Of a DNA stretch of 64,000 nt, positions 9,680 through 19,030 are shown piece by piece. The stretch covers positions 694,501 to 758,500 of the forward strand of contig NZ_CP081844.1 in NCBI RefSeq assembly GCF_019803445.1, read 5' to 3'. Positions within the stretch are counted from its first letter, which is position 1; each line of letters opens with the position of its first letter. Under the pieces are notes generated by a model. The model searched no databases. It was not told the DNA's origin and was given only the letters and a program-made list of their open reading frames with translations. Source of the stretch: Caenibius sp. WL (GTDB lineage Bacteria > Pseudomonadota > Alphaproteobacteria > Sphingomonadales > Sphingomonadaceae). Position numbers and translations under genes: made by a program.

Positions 9680-10246
9680 ATGCCAGCCTTCTTTCTCGCG
9701 CTGATCCTTGCCGCGCTGGCTTCGTTCGGGCGGCGGGATCAGTTGCTGGTGGCGCATCTGGCGGGGCGTCTGGGCCAGGGTTGGGGCTTGCTGGTGGTTG
9801 CCTGGCTGGCCGCTTGCATCACGGCGGGGCTGGCTGCGCTGACGGGCAGCGTGCTGGCGACGATCATGCCGCCTGCGGCCAAGCATATGCTGGTGGCCTT
9901 CGCGCTATTGCTGGGCGCGCTGGAACTGCTCTGGCCATGGCGGGTACGCCGGGGGCCGGAGGAGCCGACGCGCTCGCACTTCGCGATATTTGCCGTGCTG
10001 GCCGCGCAGCAGGTGGGCGACGGCGCCCGTTTCCTGATTCTGGCACTGGCCGTGGCAGCGGGCAATCCGGTTCTGGCGGGCATCGGCGGCGCGCTGGGGA
10101 GCGGCGCAATGCTCACGCTGGGTTGGGCGCTGGGCGCCGACATGCCTCGGGCGCTGCCCTTGCGGCCGATCCGTTATGCGCTGGCGGCGGCCATGGGACT
10201 GGCGGCGATCGTCATCGGTTTGTCCGCGCGTGGAATCATTGCGTGA
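9680..10246 (+). CDS. degenerate TMEM165/GDT1 (UPF0016)-like membrane protein
   Basis: 188 aa, about six hydrophobic segments arranged as two similar halves. Each half starts with a sequence resembling the GDT1 signature E-x-G-D-(K/R)-(T/S), but altered: 'SFGRRDQ' in the first half and 'QQVGDGAR' in the second. GDT1/MneA proteins are cation (Mn2+/Ca2+) exchangers that need the acidic residues of both motifs; here the glutamates are replaced, so transport may be lost or changed. The ATG at 9680 is chosen over 9617 because hydrophobic sequence begins there. The family link is by pattern and moderately sure. Confidence 0.6.
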   Translation: MPAFFLALILAALASFGRRDQLLVAHLAGRLGQGWGLLVVAWLAACITAGLAALTGSVLATIMPPAAKHMLVAFALLLGALELLWPWRVRRGPEEPTRSHFAIFAVLAAQQVGDGARFLILALAVAAGNPVLAGIGGALGSGAMLTLGWALGADMPRALPLRPIRYALAAAMGLAAIVIGLSARGIIA

Positions 10247-10340
10247 TCGGGCATGACGATTACACTGGTGAGGGAAATCGGTGAAACCGGGTGCCGTCTC
10301 AAGTGTATAGGTTGCATCTGTAAGCAAAGGGGAATGGAAA

Positions 10341-10802
10341 ATGGCCCAAGCGGGTGACAATGCGAAAACGGCTCTGGTCGACGAACTGAACGCGGCGGTG
10401 GCGGATCACTTCGCGCTCTATCTCAAGACCAAGAACTTCCACTGGCACGTGGCAGGACCGCGCTTTCATGACCTGCACCTGTTGTTCGACGAACAGGCGA
10501 CCGCCGTGTTTGGCCTGATCGACGTAATGGCCGAACGGGTGCGCAAGCTGGATGCCGATACGGTCACTTCGATCGGGTCGATTGCCAAGCGCACGGCGGT
10601 GAAGGATCAGGATAACGCCGCGCTTTCGGCCGATGAAATGGTCGAGGAATTGCGCCATGACAACGCCGCACTGGTGACCCGTTTCAAGACGATCAAGCAA
10701 CTGGCGGGTGACGCCGGCGACAATGCGACCGAAGGGCTGGTGGACGACTGGACCGATCAGGCCGAACGCCGCGTGTGGTTCCTCGCCCAGACTCTGAAGT
10801 AG
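10341..10802 (+). CDS. dps: DNA starvation/stationary-phase protection protein Dps
   Basis: Ferritin-like mini-ferritin, 153 aa, which as a dodecamer oxidises and stores iron and shields DNA under starvation or oxidative stress. The Dps signature is intact: 'KNFHWHVAGPRFHDLHLLFD' (His34, His46, Asp50 region, inter-subunit ferroxidase site). A good ribosome-binding site (AAAGGGGAATGG) precedes the ATG. A GC-rich hairpin follows the gene. Confidence 0.95.
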   Translation: MAQAGDNAKTALVDELNAAVADHFALYLKTKNFHWHVAGPRFHDLHLLFDEQATAVFGLIDVMAERVRKLDADTVTSIGSIAKRTAVKDQDNAALSADEMVEELRHDNAALVTRFKTIKQLAGDAGDNATEGLVDDWTDQAERRVWFLAQTLK

Positions 10803-10826
10803 GCATTTGCCAAGTCTATCCCCAAA

Positions 10827-10853
10827 GCCGCCGGGACAAATCGTTCCGGCGGC
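10827..10853 (+). terminator. hairpin downstream of dps
   Basis: An inverted repeat GCCGCCGGGA / TTCCGGCGGC with a 7-base loop starts 24 bases after the dps stop. The stem is strong, but there is no T-run after it, so it may end transcription only weakly or stabilise the dps mRNA. Confidence 0.45.
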
Positions 10854-10921
10854 CGTATGGCCGTGGGGCGGCGCATGGATAACATGCCACTACGCACTGC
10901 CTTGAGGCGCCGGGGATCGCT

Positions 10922-11392
10922 ATGAGCCATTGGCTTCCCGCACCGCTGCACCGGGCGGCGCTGCGTTGTGCCCATGCGCTGCGCAAGCACTGGTGGCGGA
11001 TCGCGCGCCCGCATGTGGCCGGATGCAGCGTGATCGGGCTGGACGAGCGTGGCCGGGTGCTGCTGGTGCGGCACAGTTATGGCCTTGGATGCTGGACGCT
11101 GCCCGGCGGCGGGCTGGGGCGGAAGGAGGCCCCGGCAGTGGCCGCCGCGCGCGAATGGCGTGAAGAAATCGGATGCGATCTCAGCGGGATGCGTGCGTTG
11201 GGCGTGCTCGATCACCGGCTGCATGGCGCGCGCAACACAGTGCATCTCTTCGCGGGGACGATTGCCGGGCAGCCCCGCGCCGATGGGCGGGAGATTGTCG
11301 AAATCGGCCTGTTCGCCCGTGATGCCCTGCCCGAAGCCCGCAGCCGCGCGGTGGATGAAAGACTGGCGCTGCTGGCGCGCGATGCCCGGTAA
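10922..11392 (+). CDS. Nudix hydrolase
   Basis: 156 aa with a complete Nudix box between residues 63 and 85: G-x5-E69-x7-R77-E78-x-x-E81-E82-x-G84, the metal-binding pyrophosphohydrolase motif. The preceding strand 'GRVLLVRHSYGLGCWTLPGG' is typical of the fold. Substrate (oxidised nucleotide, nucleotide sugar or dinucleotide) cannot be inferred. Convergent with dinB, 23 bases apart. Confidence 0.9.
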   Translation: MSHWLPAPLHRAALRCAHALRKHWWRIARPHVAGCSVIGLDERGRVLLVRHSYGLGCWTLPGGGLGRKEAPAVAAAREWREEIGCDLSGMRALGVLDHRLHGARNTVHLFAGTIAGQPRADGREIVEIGLFARDALPEARSRAVDERLALLARDAR

Positions 11393-11415
11393 GTGGGCCG
11401 GTCGGAGGAGACCGG

Positions 11416-12558
11416 TCACAGCAGCGAAAGCTGCGCGGTGTCCTTTTCCCGCTCCTCGCTTTCGCTTTCGAGCGAGGACAGCGTGAGGCCCATCAGCCGG
11501 ATGGGTTGCGGCAGCGGAAGCATCTCGTCGAGCAAAGCGTGACCCAGCGCGGCGAATTCGGCCTTTCCGGCCACCCAATGGTCCACCGAGCGCGCGCGGG
11601 TGACCAGCGCAAAATCGGCATAGCGCATTTTCAACGTCACCGTGCGTCCGCGCGCCTGGGCCCGCTCGATCCGTTCCCAGACGATATCGGCAATCGTATC
11701 CAGCGTTTCGCGCAGGGCCGGCCCGGTGGCGATATCCTGCGCGAACGTGCGTTCCGCCCCCACCGATTTGCGCGGGCGGTCGGGCCGGACCGGGCGCAGA
11801 TCGATCCCGCGCGCCGCGCGATAAAGGTAATCGGCCAGACTGCCGAAATGGGTCTTGAGGAAGGCGATGTCCTGCGCCGCGAGATCGGCACCGGTGGCAA
11901 TGCCGAGTTTCGCCATCTTTTCCGCCCCGCGCGGCCCCACGCCATGAAACCGCCGCACCGGCAGCGCCGCGACGAACGCCGCCCCTTCGCCGGGGCGGAT
12001 GAGGCACAGCCCATCGGGCTTGTTCTGGTCGCTGGCGATCTTGGCGAGGAACTTGTTGTAGGAGACCCCGGCGCTGGCGGTAAGCTGGAGATCGTCGCGG
12101 ATGCGCTGGCGGATCAGTTCGGCGATGCGGGTGGCCGAGCCGATGCCGCGCAGATCCGCCGTGACATCGAGATAGGCCTCATCGAGGCTGAGCGGTTCGA
12201 TCAGGCTGGTGTAATCGCGGAAGATCGCGTGAATCTGCCGCGACACCGCGCGATAGGCGTCGAACCGCGGGCGGACGAACACCAGATCGGGGCACAGCCG
12301 CCTGGCGCGGGCCGAAGGCATGGCCGAGCGAACCCCGAATCTGCGCGCTTCGTAGCTGGCTGCGGCGACCACCCCGCGCGAGGCGCTGCCGCCCACCGCC
12401 ACCGGCTTGCCTTTGAGCGAAGGGTCATCCCGCTGTTCGACGCTGGCATAGAAGGCATCCATATCGATATGGATAATCTTGCGTAGGCCGACGGCGTCCA
12501 CCCCGCTGTTGTGGTCCGGGCCATGGTCAAAGCCATCGTCGGGGGCGGTGGGGCGCAT
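11416..12558 (-). CDS. dinB: DNA polymerase IV (Y family)
   Basis: Translesion polymerase, 380 aa. The catalytic acidic residues are present: Asp32/Asp34 in 'IHIDMDAFYASVE' and Asp126/Glu127 in 'LSLDEAYLDVT'. The little-finger domain follows, and the protein ends 'QLSLL', a recognisable beta-clamp-binding peptide. The start at 12558 is preferred; the frame extends upstream but the added residues are low-complexity and unlike the family. Confidence 0.94.
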   Translation of the reverse strand: MRPTAPDDGFDHGPDHNSGVDAVGLRKIIHIDMDAFYASVEQRDDPSLKGKPVAVGGSASRGVVAAASYEARRFGVRSAMPSARARRLCPDLVFVRPRFDAYRAVSRQIHAIFRDYTSLIEPLSLDEAYLDVTADLRGIGSATRIAELIRQRIRDDLQLTASAGVSYNKFLAKIASDQNKPDGLCLIRPGEGAAFVAALPVRRFHGVGPRGAEKMAKLGIATGADLAAQDIAFLKTHFGSLADYLYRAARGIDLRPVRPDRPRKSVGAERTFAQDIATGPALRETLDTIADIVWERIERAQARGRTVTLKMRYADFALVTRARSVDHWVAGKAEFAALGHALLDEMLPLPQPIRLMGLTLSSLESESEEREKDTAQLSLL

Positions 12559-12698
12559 CGCGGCAGGATAGCAGCCTCCGCACGGCCTGTCGCGGCATCG
12601 CGGCGCAAATCGGCCGCCAGCGCGGGCGGCCGCACCCGCCGCCCCTTTTTCGACGAGCCGCACTGGCCATTCGGTTCTCTATCGGCCAAGAGCGGGGC

Positions 12699-13946
12699 AT
12701 GAGTACTTCCGTTTCCGCCGCGCCCCGCCATTTTCCGATGGGCGGGCGCGAATTCGTGGTCATGATGGCATTGCTGCAGGCGCTTCAGGCCCTGGCGATC
12801 GACGCCATGCTGCCGGCCCTGGGCGTGATGTCGCAGGATCTCGGCGTGCATGATTCGAACCAGCGCCAGCTGGTGGTGGGGGTGTTCCTCATCTGCTCGG
12901 GCCTCGGTTCGCTGTTTCCCGGGGCGCTGGCCGACCGGTTCGGGCGCCGCCCGGTGCTGTTCGTCTGCCTTGGCGGCTATGTGGTGTTCAGCCTGGCCGC
13001 CGCGCTGATGCAGGATTTCACCGCGCTGCTGGTCATGCGCGGGCTGGCCGGGCTGATGTCGGCCGGGATGATCGTCATGAGCATGACCATCATCCGCGAC
13101 CGGTTCCAGGGCGATAAGATGGCGCGCACCCAATCGCTGGTGGCGATGGTGTTCATGATCGTGCCGATGATCGCGCCGACGCTGGGGCAGGCGGTGCTGC
13201 TGGTGGCCGACTGGCGCTGGATCTTCGGGATCATGGCCGGGCTGGGCGCGCTGCTGGCCCTGTGGGCGGCGCTGCGCCTGCCTGAAACGCTGCATCCCGA
13301 ATACCGCCAGCATATCGAAGTGCAGGTCATCGCCCGCAACATGGGCACTGCGCTGATGAACCGGTCGGCGTTCGGTTATGTCTTCGGCATGGCGCTCGTC
13401 CAGGGGGCTCTGTTCGGCTATATCAATTCGTCGCAGCAACTCGTGGCTGAACAGTTCGGCGCGGGCGACAGTTTTCCGCTGATTTTCGGCGGGATGGCGC
13501 TGGCGATGGCCTGCGCCAATCTCACCAATTCGCGGATCGTGGAGCGGTTCGGGGCGCGGCGCGTCTCGCACACGGCTCTGCTGGGGTTCATCATGCTGGG
13601 CGCCGTGCAATTGTGGCTGGCGGAGCGCGGCAACGAAACACTGTGGGAATTCGCTCCGGTGATGACGCTCAATCTCTGCCTGATGGGGTTCCTCGGGGCC
13701 AATTTCGCTTCGATCGCCTTGCAGCCCTTCGCCCGTATCGCTGGGGCGGCGGCATCGTTGCAGACTTTCATGCGGCTGGTGATCGGCTCCGCGTTGGGGG
13801 CGTTCATCGGCCAACTTTACGATGGGTCCGCCCGCCCGCTGGCCTTTTCGCTGATGGCGGCGGGGGTCGTGGCCCTGCTGCTCGTCCTCTATAGCGAGCG
13901 GGGGAAACTGTTCCAGCGGCGGCACGGGGTGGTGCCGCAAGCGTGA
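12699..13946 (+). CDS. MFS transporter, Bcr/CflA drug-efflux type
   Basis: 415 aa, 12 predicted transmembrane helices. The motif-A loop 'GALADRFGRRPVLF' and the N-terminal 'ALAIDAMLPALGVMSQDLGV' identify the Bcr/CflA drug:H+ antiporter family. The substrate is unknown. Its TGA stop overlaps the GTG start of glpD, so the two are translationally coupled, even though their roles are not obviously linked. Confidence 0.9.
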   Translation: MSTSVSAAPRHFPMGGREFVVMMALLQALQALAIDAMLPALGVMSQDLGVHDSNQRQLVVGVFLICSGLGSLFPGALADRFGRRPVLFVCLGGYVVFSLAAALMQDFTALLVMRGLAGLMSAGMIVMSMTIIRDRFQGDKMARTQSLVAMVFMIVPMIAPTLGQAVLLVADWRWIFGIMAGLGALLALWAALRLPETLHPEYRQHIEVQVIARNMGTALMNRSAFGYVFGMALVQGALFGYINSSQQLVAEQFGAGDSFPLIFGGMALAMACANLTNSRIVERFGARRVSHTALLGFIMLGAVQLWLAERGNETLWEFAPVMTLNLCLMGFLGANFASIALQPFARIAGAAASLQTFMRLVIGSALGAFIGQLYDGSARPLAFSLMAAGVVALLLVLYSERGKLFQRRHGVVPQA

Positions 13947-15427
13947 GCGCGCTGTTCGACCTCATCGTGATCGGCGGCGGGGTCAACGGCGCGGGGATCG
14001 CACGCGATGCTGCCGGGCGCGGCGCGCGGGTGCTGCTCCTCGAAGCGCGCGATCTGGCCAACGGCACGTCGAGCGCGTCGACCAAGCTGGTCCATGGCGG
14101 CCTGCGCTATCTGGAATACCGCGAGTTCGCGCTGGTGCGCGAAGCGTTACACGAACGGGAAACGCTCTGGCGGATCGCGCCGCATATCGTGCGGCCGATG
14201 CGGTTTGTGCTGCCCCATGCGCCGGGGCTGCGCCCGCGCTGGATGCTGCGTGCGGGGCTGTTGCTTTACGATTTGCTGGCCGGGCGCAGCGCCTGGCCGC
14301 GCGCGCGGGCGATCCGCCTGCCGGTGCACCCGGCCGGGGCCGCACTCGACCCGGCTTTGACGCATGGGTTCGAATATTCCGATGGCTGGGTGGACGATGC
14401 CCGGCTGGTGGTGCTGAACGCGCTGGATGCGGCCGAACGCGGGGCGGAAATCCGCACCCGCACCCCGGCCACAGCCGCGCGGCGGGCACGCGACGGGGAT
14501 GGCGATCACTGGGTGGTGGACACCCCGGCGGGCGCGTTTCGCGGGCGGGCGCTGGTCAACGCGGGCGGGCCGGGCGCGGACGATGTGGCGTGGCTGGCCG
14601 GGATCGACCCGCCGTTCAGTCTGCGCCGCGTGCGCGGATCGCATATCGTCGTCCCGCGGCTGTTCGATCATCCCTATGCCTATATCTTCCAGCAGCCCGA
14701 TACGCGGATCGTGTTCGCCATTCCCTATGAGCGCGATTTCACGCTGATCGGGACGACTGACCGCGACCACACCGGATCGCTTGCCGATGTCCATGCCGAT
14801 GCCGGGGAAGTGGCCTATCTGTGCGCGGCGGCCAGCCGCTATTTCCGGCAGGCTATCGCCCCCGGCGATGTGGTGTGGAGCTATTCCGGGGTCAGGGCGC
14901 TGGTCGATGACGGATCGGGCCGCCCGGAAGCGGCGACGCGCGGCTATCGCCTGCCGCTGTCGCCGCCGGGCGAAGGGGCCCCGCTGCTCGATGTCTATGG
15001 CGGCAAGATCACTTCCTATCGCCATCTGTCGGAAAGCGCGGCCGATCTGCTGGCCACCCGCCTGCCGGAACTGGCGGGCGGGGCGTGGACGGCGCATGCG
15101 CCGCTGCCCGGCGGCGATTTTCCGGCGGGCACGCTGGACGCATTGAGCGGCAGCCTGCAGGCCGAATACGGCTTTCTCGATCAGACGCAGGCCACGCGCA
15201 TCGCCCGCGCCTATGGCACGCGGGCCGGGCGCTGGCTGGGGCAAGCGCGCAGCCGGGGCGATCTGGGCCGCGATTTCGGCGCGGGGTTGAGCGAGGCGGA
15301 AGTGGCCTATCTGCGCGATACCGAATGGGCCCGCACGGCGGATGATGTGCTCTGGCGGCGCAGCAAGCTCGGCCTGCACATGACCCCGGCCGAGCGGCAG
15401 GGCGTGGCGGCCTACCTCGGCGAATAG
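13943..15427 (+). CDS. glpD: aerobic glycerol-3-phosphate dehydrogenase
   Basis: FAD-dependent, membrane-associated enzyme oxidising sn-glycerol-3-phosphate to DHAP. 494 aa: N-terminal dinucleotide-binding 'LIVIGGGVNGAGIARDAAGR', then 'TSSASTKLVHGGLRYLE', the family signature, and 'YGGKITSYRHLSESAADLL' in the C-terminal half. GTG start overlapping the preceding MFS gene stop. It is the last gene before the AT-richer insert. Confidence 0.94.
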   Translation: MSALFDLIVIGGGVNGAGIARDAAGRGARVLLLEARDLANGTSSASTKLVHGGLRYLEYREFALVREALHERETLWRIAPHIVRPMRFVLPHAPGLRPRWMLRAGLLLYDLLAGRSAWPRARAIRLPVHPAGAALDPALTHGFEYSDGWVDDARLVVLNALDAAERGAEIRTRTPATAARRARDGDGDHWVVDTPAGAFRGRALVNAGGPGADDVAWLAGIDPPFSLRRVRGSHIVVPRLFDHPYAYIFQQPDTRIVFAIPYERDFTLIGTTDRDHTGSLADVHADAGEVAYLCAAASRYFRQAIAPGDVVWSYSGVRALVDDGSGRPEAATRGYRLPLSPPGEGAPLLDVYGGKITSYRHLSESAADLLATRLPELAGGAWTAHAPLPGGDFPAGTLDALSGSLQAEYGFLDQTQATRIARAYGTRAGRWLGQARSRGDLGRDFGAGLSEAEVAYLRDTEWARTADDVLWRRSKLGLHMTPAERQGVAAYLGE

Positions 15428-15725
15428 TGAAAGGTTGGAACGGTTCTGATTTCCGGGCCAGCAGGTGTTTCCATCTGCTGCGAAAGCACTCCGGGCCGCA
15501 TGGATAAATTCAGCCCCGAATGCTTGTCTGCTTTCCGCAGGCCCATCCGATGCCTTGAAGGGGGAAAGTTGTGGGAAACGGACATTTGAATGAACCGTAA
15601 GATCGCGTGGTCGTTCTAGAATTAAATGGCGCCAACCTTTATGAAATTACGTGTTTGGCGGGCAACGAATAAAGATGCTGCCTTCTGTTGCATGCGGCTT
15701 CCGAAACCATTGTTTGTCTGTTAGA
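15428..15725. other. intergenic region at the edge of the AT-rich insert
   Basis: No gene is supported here. A hairpin (CAGCAGGTG / CATCTGCTG around 15459-15480) lies just after glpD and could attenuate read-through, but has no T-run. Base composition becomes visibly richer in A and T from about 15590 onward, continuing into the three-gene insert. I see no tRNA remnant, integrase or clear direct repeat at this junction. Confidence 0.5.
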
Positions 15726-17174
15726 TTAAGGATAATCCTTTAAGATCCTTTTGTTTTTCCCCTCAGTTGAGTCAGCCACAATCCAAAATTCAGGATAGAA
15801 TCCGACAATGTGGCAGAGTTCGATATCGATGCCGCCGATATTGGTAAAATCGCCTGCGGTAATTGAGCTTTTTGCCAGATAACGTTGGGTCCGTTCCGGA
15901 TAGCGCGAAAGTTTCAGCAAATCGAGCGAACGCTGTCCGTGCTCACGGCTGTGCCTCGATTGCAGCGCAATGAACCATGAGACGCATTCGCCAATCAGCT
16001 CCATCGATCGTTGACGCTCGAGAGGGGCAGGTAAATCAACCACCAGCCTATCCAGCAGCGGTGCTCGTCTATCTACGACCTCTTCATGCATCGTCTGAGG
16101 AACCTCGATGAGAAGCTTCATGAAGTCAGCGGGGTGCTCTTTGTAACGATCATAACAATCGGATGAGCGCAGACTGTGAGCGGTTACCGCTGCGGCCATG
16201 TTTGCAACTGAAACACTACCCATGTTGTGATCCTGATGAGCACTAAATATTCGTCGGGTATCGTATTGGACCGGACACAACCCCGTTGGGGTCACCAATT
16301 CGGCTGCAGCGGCGTGATCCCCGCTAACAACTGGTATGCGGGCATAGCTTGCCTCAACTAGAACTCGGCCCAGTGTTTCGAGATTTGACGTACTGGGAAA
16401 CAATAGAATATCAACGTTGGACAAAAAAGACCATATTTCGTTATTTCTACGCGGCGGATAGTATTTAAAACAGTCATCGCGTCCGAGCGCGTCTTGTAAC
16501 TGAGCGCGTACACAATCTGGATCACAGTTGGGTGAGTGTACTTCGCCACATGCAATCAGACGATAGCGATTTTCCGAATTACGATTCAGGTGGATCAGCA
16601 GTTCAATGATGTCCGGAAAATTCTTATCGTCGGAAAGGCGGCCAAGATATCCAAGTGTTATAGGAACACCTTCTGGCCTTTGCTTATGATAGCTCCTCTT
16701 GGGCCTCGTTTTGGGAAAACAAACGGTTAGCGGATAGCAAATCGCGCCAGGATAATTAGGGAGGTGCGGGAACATTTGGGAATAAATGTCCCACGTATAC
16801 TGGCTGGCAAACAGCAGCGTATCATCGCGTCTCAGAAGTGGTTGGCAAAGATGTTCCTGAAGTAGGTAACTGCTCCAGATTGCCGTTCGAACATCACGGA
16901 CTATTCGAAAGGAAAGCCCAAGTCGTTCACGCAACCAAAAATAATAATGCGCATGTGGTCCAACATTGCTTACAACACAATCTAGATCGCTAAGGGTTTG
17001 ATAAGCATACCGTTCATCTCTGAGAAGACGCATAAAATCGTGGAATCGAACTTCAATTTCGGGCGTAGAATAAAGTTTGAGTAATCGTGCAATATTCTCA
17101 TGAGCGAGATTGGCTCCATCTTTCTGCGTCAGCAACGGGTCCGTAACATAGTCATGAAGTCCAACTCGTGTCAT
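15726..17174 (-). CDS. GT-B glycosyltransferase (GT4-like)
   Basis: 482 aa. The second half of the fold is clear: 'LGYLGRLSDDKNFPDIIEL' (174-192) and the E-x7-E nucleotide-sugar motif, Glu266 and Glu274 in 'SNLETLGRVLVEASYARIPVVSG', as in retaining GT4 enzymes. The N-terminal half (1-160) and the last ~170 residues are not recognised; the C-terminus has no membrane helix. The ATG overlaps the stop of the ATP-grasp gene (ATGA), so both proteins are made from one message. Codon use is AT-richer than in the flanking genes. Donor and acceptor are unknown. Confidence 0.8.
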   Translation of the reverse strand: MTRVGLHDYVTDPLLTQKDGANLAHENIARLLKLYSTPEIEVRFHDFMRLLRDERYAYQTLSDLDCVVSNVGPHAHYYFWLRERLGLSFRIVRDVRTAIWSSYLLQEHLCQPLLRRDDTLLFASQYTWDIYSQMFPHLPNYPGAICYPLTVCFPKTRPKRSYHKQRPEGVPITLGYLGRLSDDKNFPDIIELLIHLNRNSENRYRLIACGEVHSPNCDPDCVRAQLQDALGRDDCFKYYPPRRNNEIWSFLSNVDILLFPSTSNLETLGRVLVEASYARIPVVSGDHAAAAELVTPTGLCPVQYDTRRIFSAHQDHNMGSVSVANMAAAVTAHSLRSSDCYDRYKEHPADFMKLLIEVPQTMHEEVVDRRAPLLDRLVVDLPAPLERQRSMELIGECVSWFIALQSRHSREHGQRSLDLLKLSRYPERTQRYLAKSSITAGDFTNIGGIDIELCHIVGFYPEFWIVADSTEGKNKRILKDYP

Positions 17175-19030
17175 TCGGCAGCGGTCGCTCCAGTTTGTTC
17201 TTGCGATGCTGCATTCGTGGTGGCGGTCACCGAAATTGCCTCATTCGTATGCTCATGGATCATCTTCATGATCGTATTTACAGTATCTGGGGGACAGCCT
17301 GTCGGCAGCACAACACGAATAGAAGTGAACCAACTTGCAGGCAATCCATGACTGATTATGTCATCCAAACACATGAAGAGAATGGCACCAGTGGTTCTGC
17401 GGTCGGACAATATCGCTTTGGCGGCATAAAAACTATTTTGGAAAGGACCGATTACACCACCTTCCACGGTTGTCGCTGCATTTCCGTGAACTATCGCATT
17501 GTAGCCCTTAGCGGTCATTTCTTCGATGAACGCTGAAGACGGCGGCTTATGCGTATCCGATATGATCAAATGCACATTCAATTCTCCATGATTTTTCAGT
17601 AGTCTTGAGAGTATAAGATCGTATATTTCTGGAGTATCGCGGTGCCCGATTTGAGGTTTTCCGTTTACTTCACAAATGGCTCCGCCTACCTCGCGCCATG
17701 ACTTTGTAATGTCGGTAATAATAAGATCTACGCCGGCGATATCGAGTCCGATCACGGATGCAGCACTCACTGCCAGCCTTAGATTGTCGAGATGAATGTG
17801 CGTCACTGGTATGATGGTATAGGTGCCTCCCGTCGATATATTGCTTTTCCTGCGGAGGACCACGAACCGTCCGCGCTCGGGAACACTGTCTTGCGTGAGC
17901 CCGTTTTCTTGCAACAGCTCCATCGCTTCTGCATCCAGGCTAATCCGCATATGGCCGGTGCGCCTTAGGGCGGCTTGATGATCGGGCTTGCGCTGCTCCT
18001 CTTTCATCAACTCCGCAATTGTCCGGCTGCCATCGCCGGTCACGCCTCCAGGGCGCCGTTTCATAACCTTGATGACTTCTCCATGCAGCACTGTCAGCCT
18101 GAAATCGGACCCAACAATATGCTTTTCTACAAGCAGGTTGCTGGATTCTGCCGAGGCGCATGCGTACGCCTCGCGAACAGCTTCGTCGTGAGGCAGCCCT
18201 GCATACACCCCTCTGCCACCATCCAGATCATATGGCTTGACGACGACCGGATAACCAATCTGCTCAGCAATAGAAACTGCCTGATCAGCGTTTGCAGGTA
18301 TTCCATGAATGGGCGTTGGCAATCCATGGAGGTCAAGAATGCGTGCGCAAGCAAATTTGTTCCGGGCATTTTTGATAGCCATCGACGGGGTCGAATCTGT
18401 AATCGTACTATCCAGCCATCTGCTGTTGCAGCCCACTCCGAAGCTGATCACATCGCTCGCAATGTGATTTATCTCAAGTTTCCGGGTGTGAGCGGCTTCG
18501 AGAAAATGAAAGACGTTGGTGCCGGGTAAGGCATGCTTTCTGAGCTCTGCTCTTAGCTCGGCGTAAAGACGGCGAACGTCTTCTAGCGAGTGTGTCTGCT
18601 TGGAGGGCGGGAAAACGAAAAACCTGATAGCTGCGAGTATCCATGCCATGACTGTCTGCGACGCGGGTGTACAGAAGTACGGCATTATCAGCAGCCGTTC
18701 CGTGCTATTCAGGTTGAACGAGTGTCCAAGGCCAAAAACGGGAAGGTTGGCATTGCGCTGAATAGCTGCCTGCCAAGCGAGAATACGAAATAGGATGAGA
18801 GATGCATGGTCATTTGCCTGTGGCAAATGAATTGGCTGATCAGGAAGAAATTCCTCCATAGCGTTATCAAGCGCAGTGCCATCGATCTGGTATGGCAGGT
18901 GAAGCTGTATCCGTACTGACGCGACCGATTGACGAATCCCAAAACCCTTTCCCGGCAGAAAGACAAAGGGACCCCGTAGCTGCAGCACGGGATCATCGGT
19001 TTCCTGAGTTATGAAATTCTCACCAATCAT
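17171..19030 (-). CDS. cyanophycin-synthetase-like ATP-grasp ligase with decayed Mur-ligase remnant
   Basis: 619 aa. Residues ~195-480 match the ATP-grasp part of CphA: 'CNSRWLDSTITDSTPSMAIK', 'YPVVVKPYDLDGGRGV' (260-275), 'RRKSNISTGGTY' (393-404), 'IGLDIAGVDLI' and 'CEVNGKPQI', so it probably forms an amide bond via an acyl-phosphate. CphA continues into a Mur-ligase domain with a GTNGKTTT P-loop; here residues 484-577 still follow that pattern ('GPFQNSFYAAKAILSDRRTT', 'GLPASWFTSIRVVLPTG') but the P-loop position reads 'SDTHKPPS' and the protein ends soon after. It cannot be a normal cyanophycin synthetase. N-terminal 190 residues are unrecognised. Substrate unknown. Confidence 0.75.
   Translation of the reverse strand: MIGENFITQETDDPVLQLRGPFVFLPGKGFGIRQSVASVRIQLHLPYQIDGTALDNAMEEFLPDQPIHLPQANDHASLILFRILAWQAAIQRNANLPVFGLGHSFNLNSTERLLIMPYFCTPASQTVMAWILAAIRFFVFPPSKQTHSLEDVRRLYAELRAELRKHALPGTNVFHFLEAAHTRKLEINHIASDVISFGVGCNSRWLDSTITDSTPSMAIKNARNKFACARILDLHGLPTPIHGIPANADQAVSIAEQIGYPVVVKPYDLDGGRGVYAGLPHDEAVREAYACASAESSNLLVEKHIVGSDFRLTVLHGEVIKVMKRRPGGVTGDGSRTIAELMKEEQRKPDHQAALRRTGHMRISLDAEAMELLQENGLTQDSVPERGRFVVLRRKSNISTGGTYTIIPVTHIHLDNLRLAVSAASVIGLDIAGVDLIITDITKSWREVGGAICEVNGKPQIGHRDTPEIYDLILSRLLKNHGELNVHLIISDTHKPPSSAFIEEMTAKGYNAIVHGNAATTVEGGVIGPFQNSFYAAKAILSDRRTTGAILFMCLDDIISHGLPASWFTSIRVVLPTGCPPDTVNTIMKMIHEHTNEAISVTATTNAASQEQTGATAAE

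Noticed and set aside
15428-15725. Small gene or sRNA between glpD and the glycosyltransferase
   Set aside because: No reading frame with a ribosome-binding site and no promoter-terminator pair could be supported.
17171-19030. Annotation as cyanophycin synthetase
   Set aside because: The Mur-ligase domain needed for the second amino acid is truncated and lacks its P-loop; no cyanophycinase gene is nearby.
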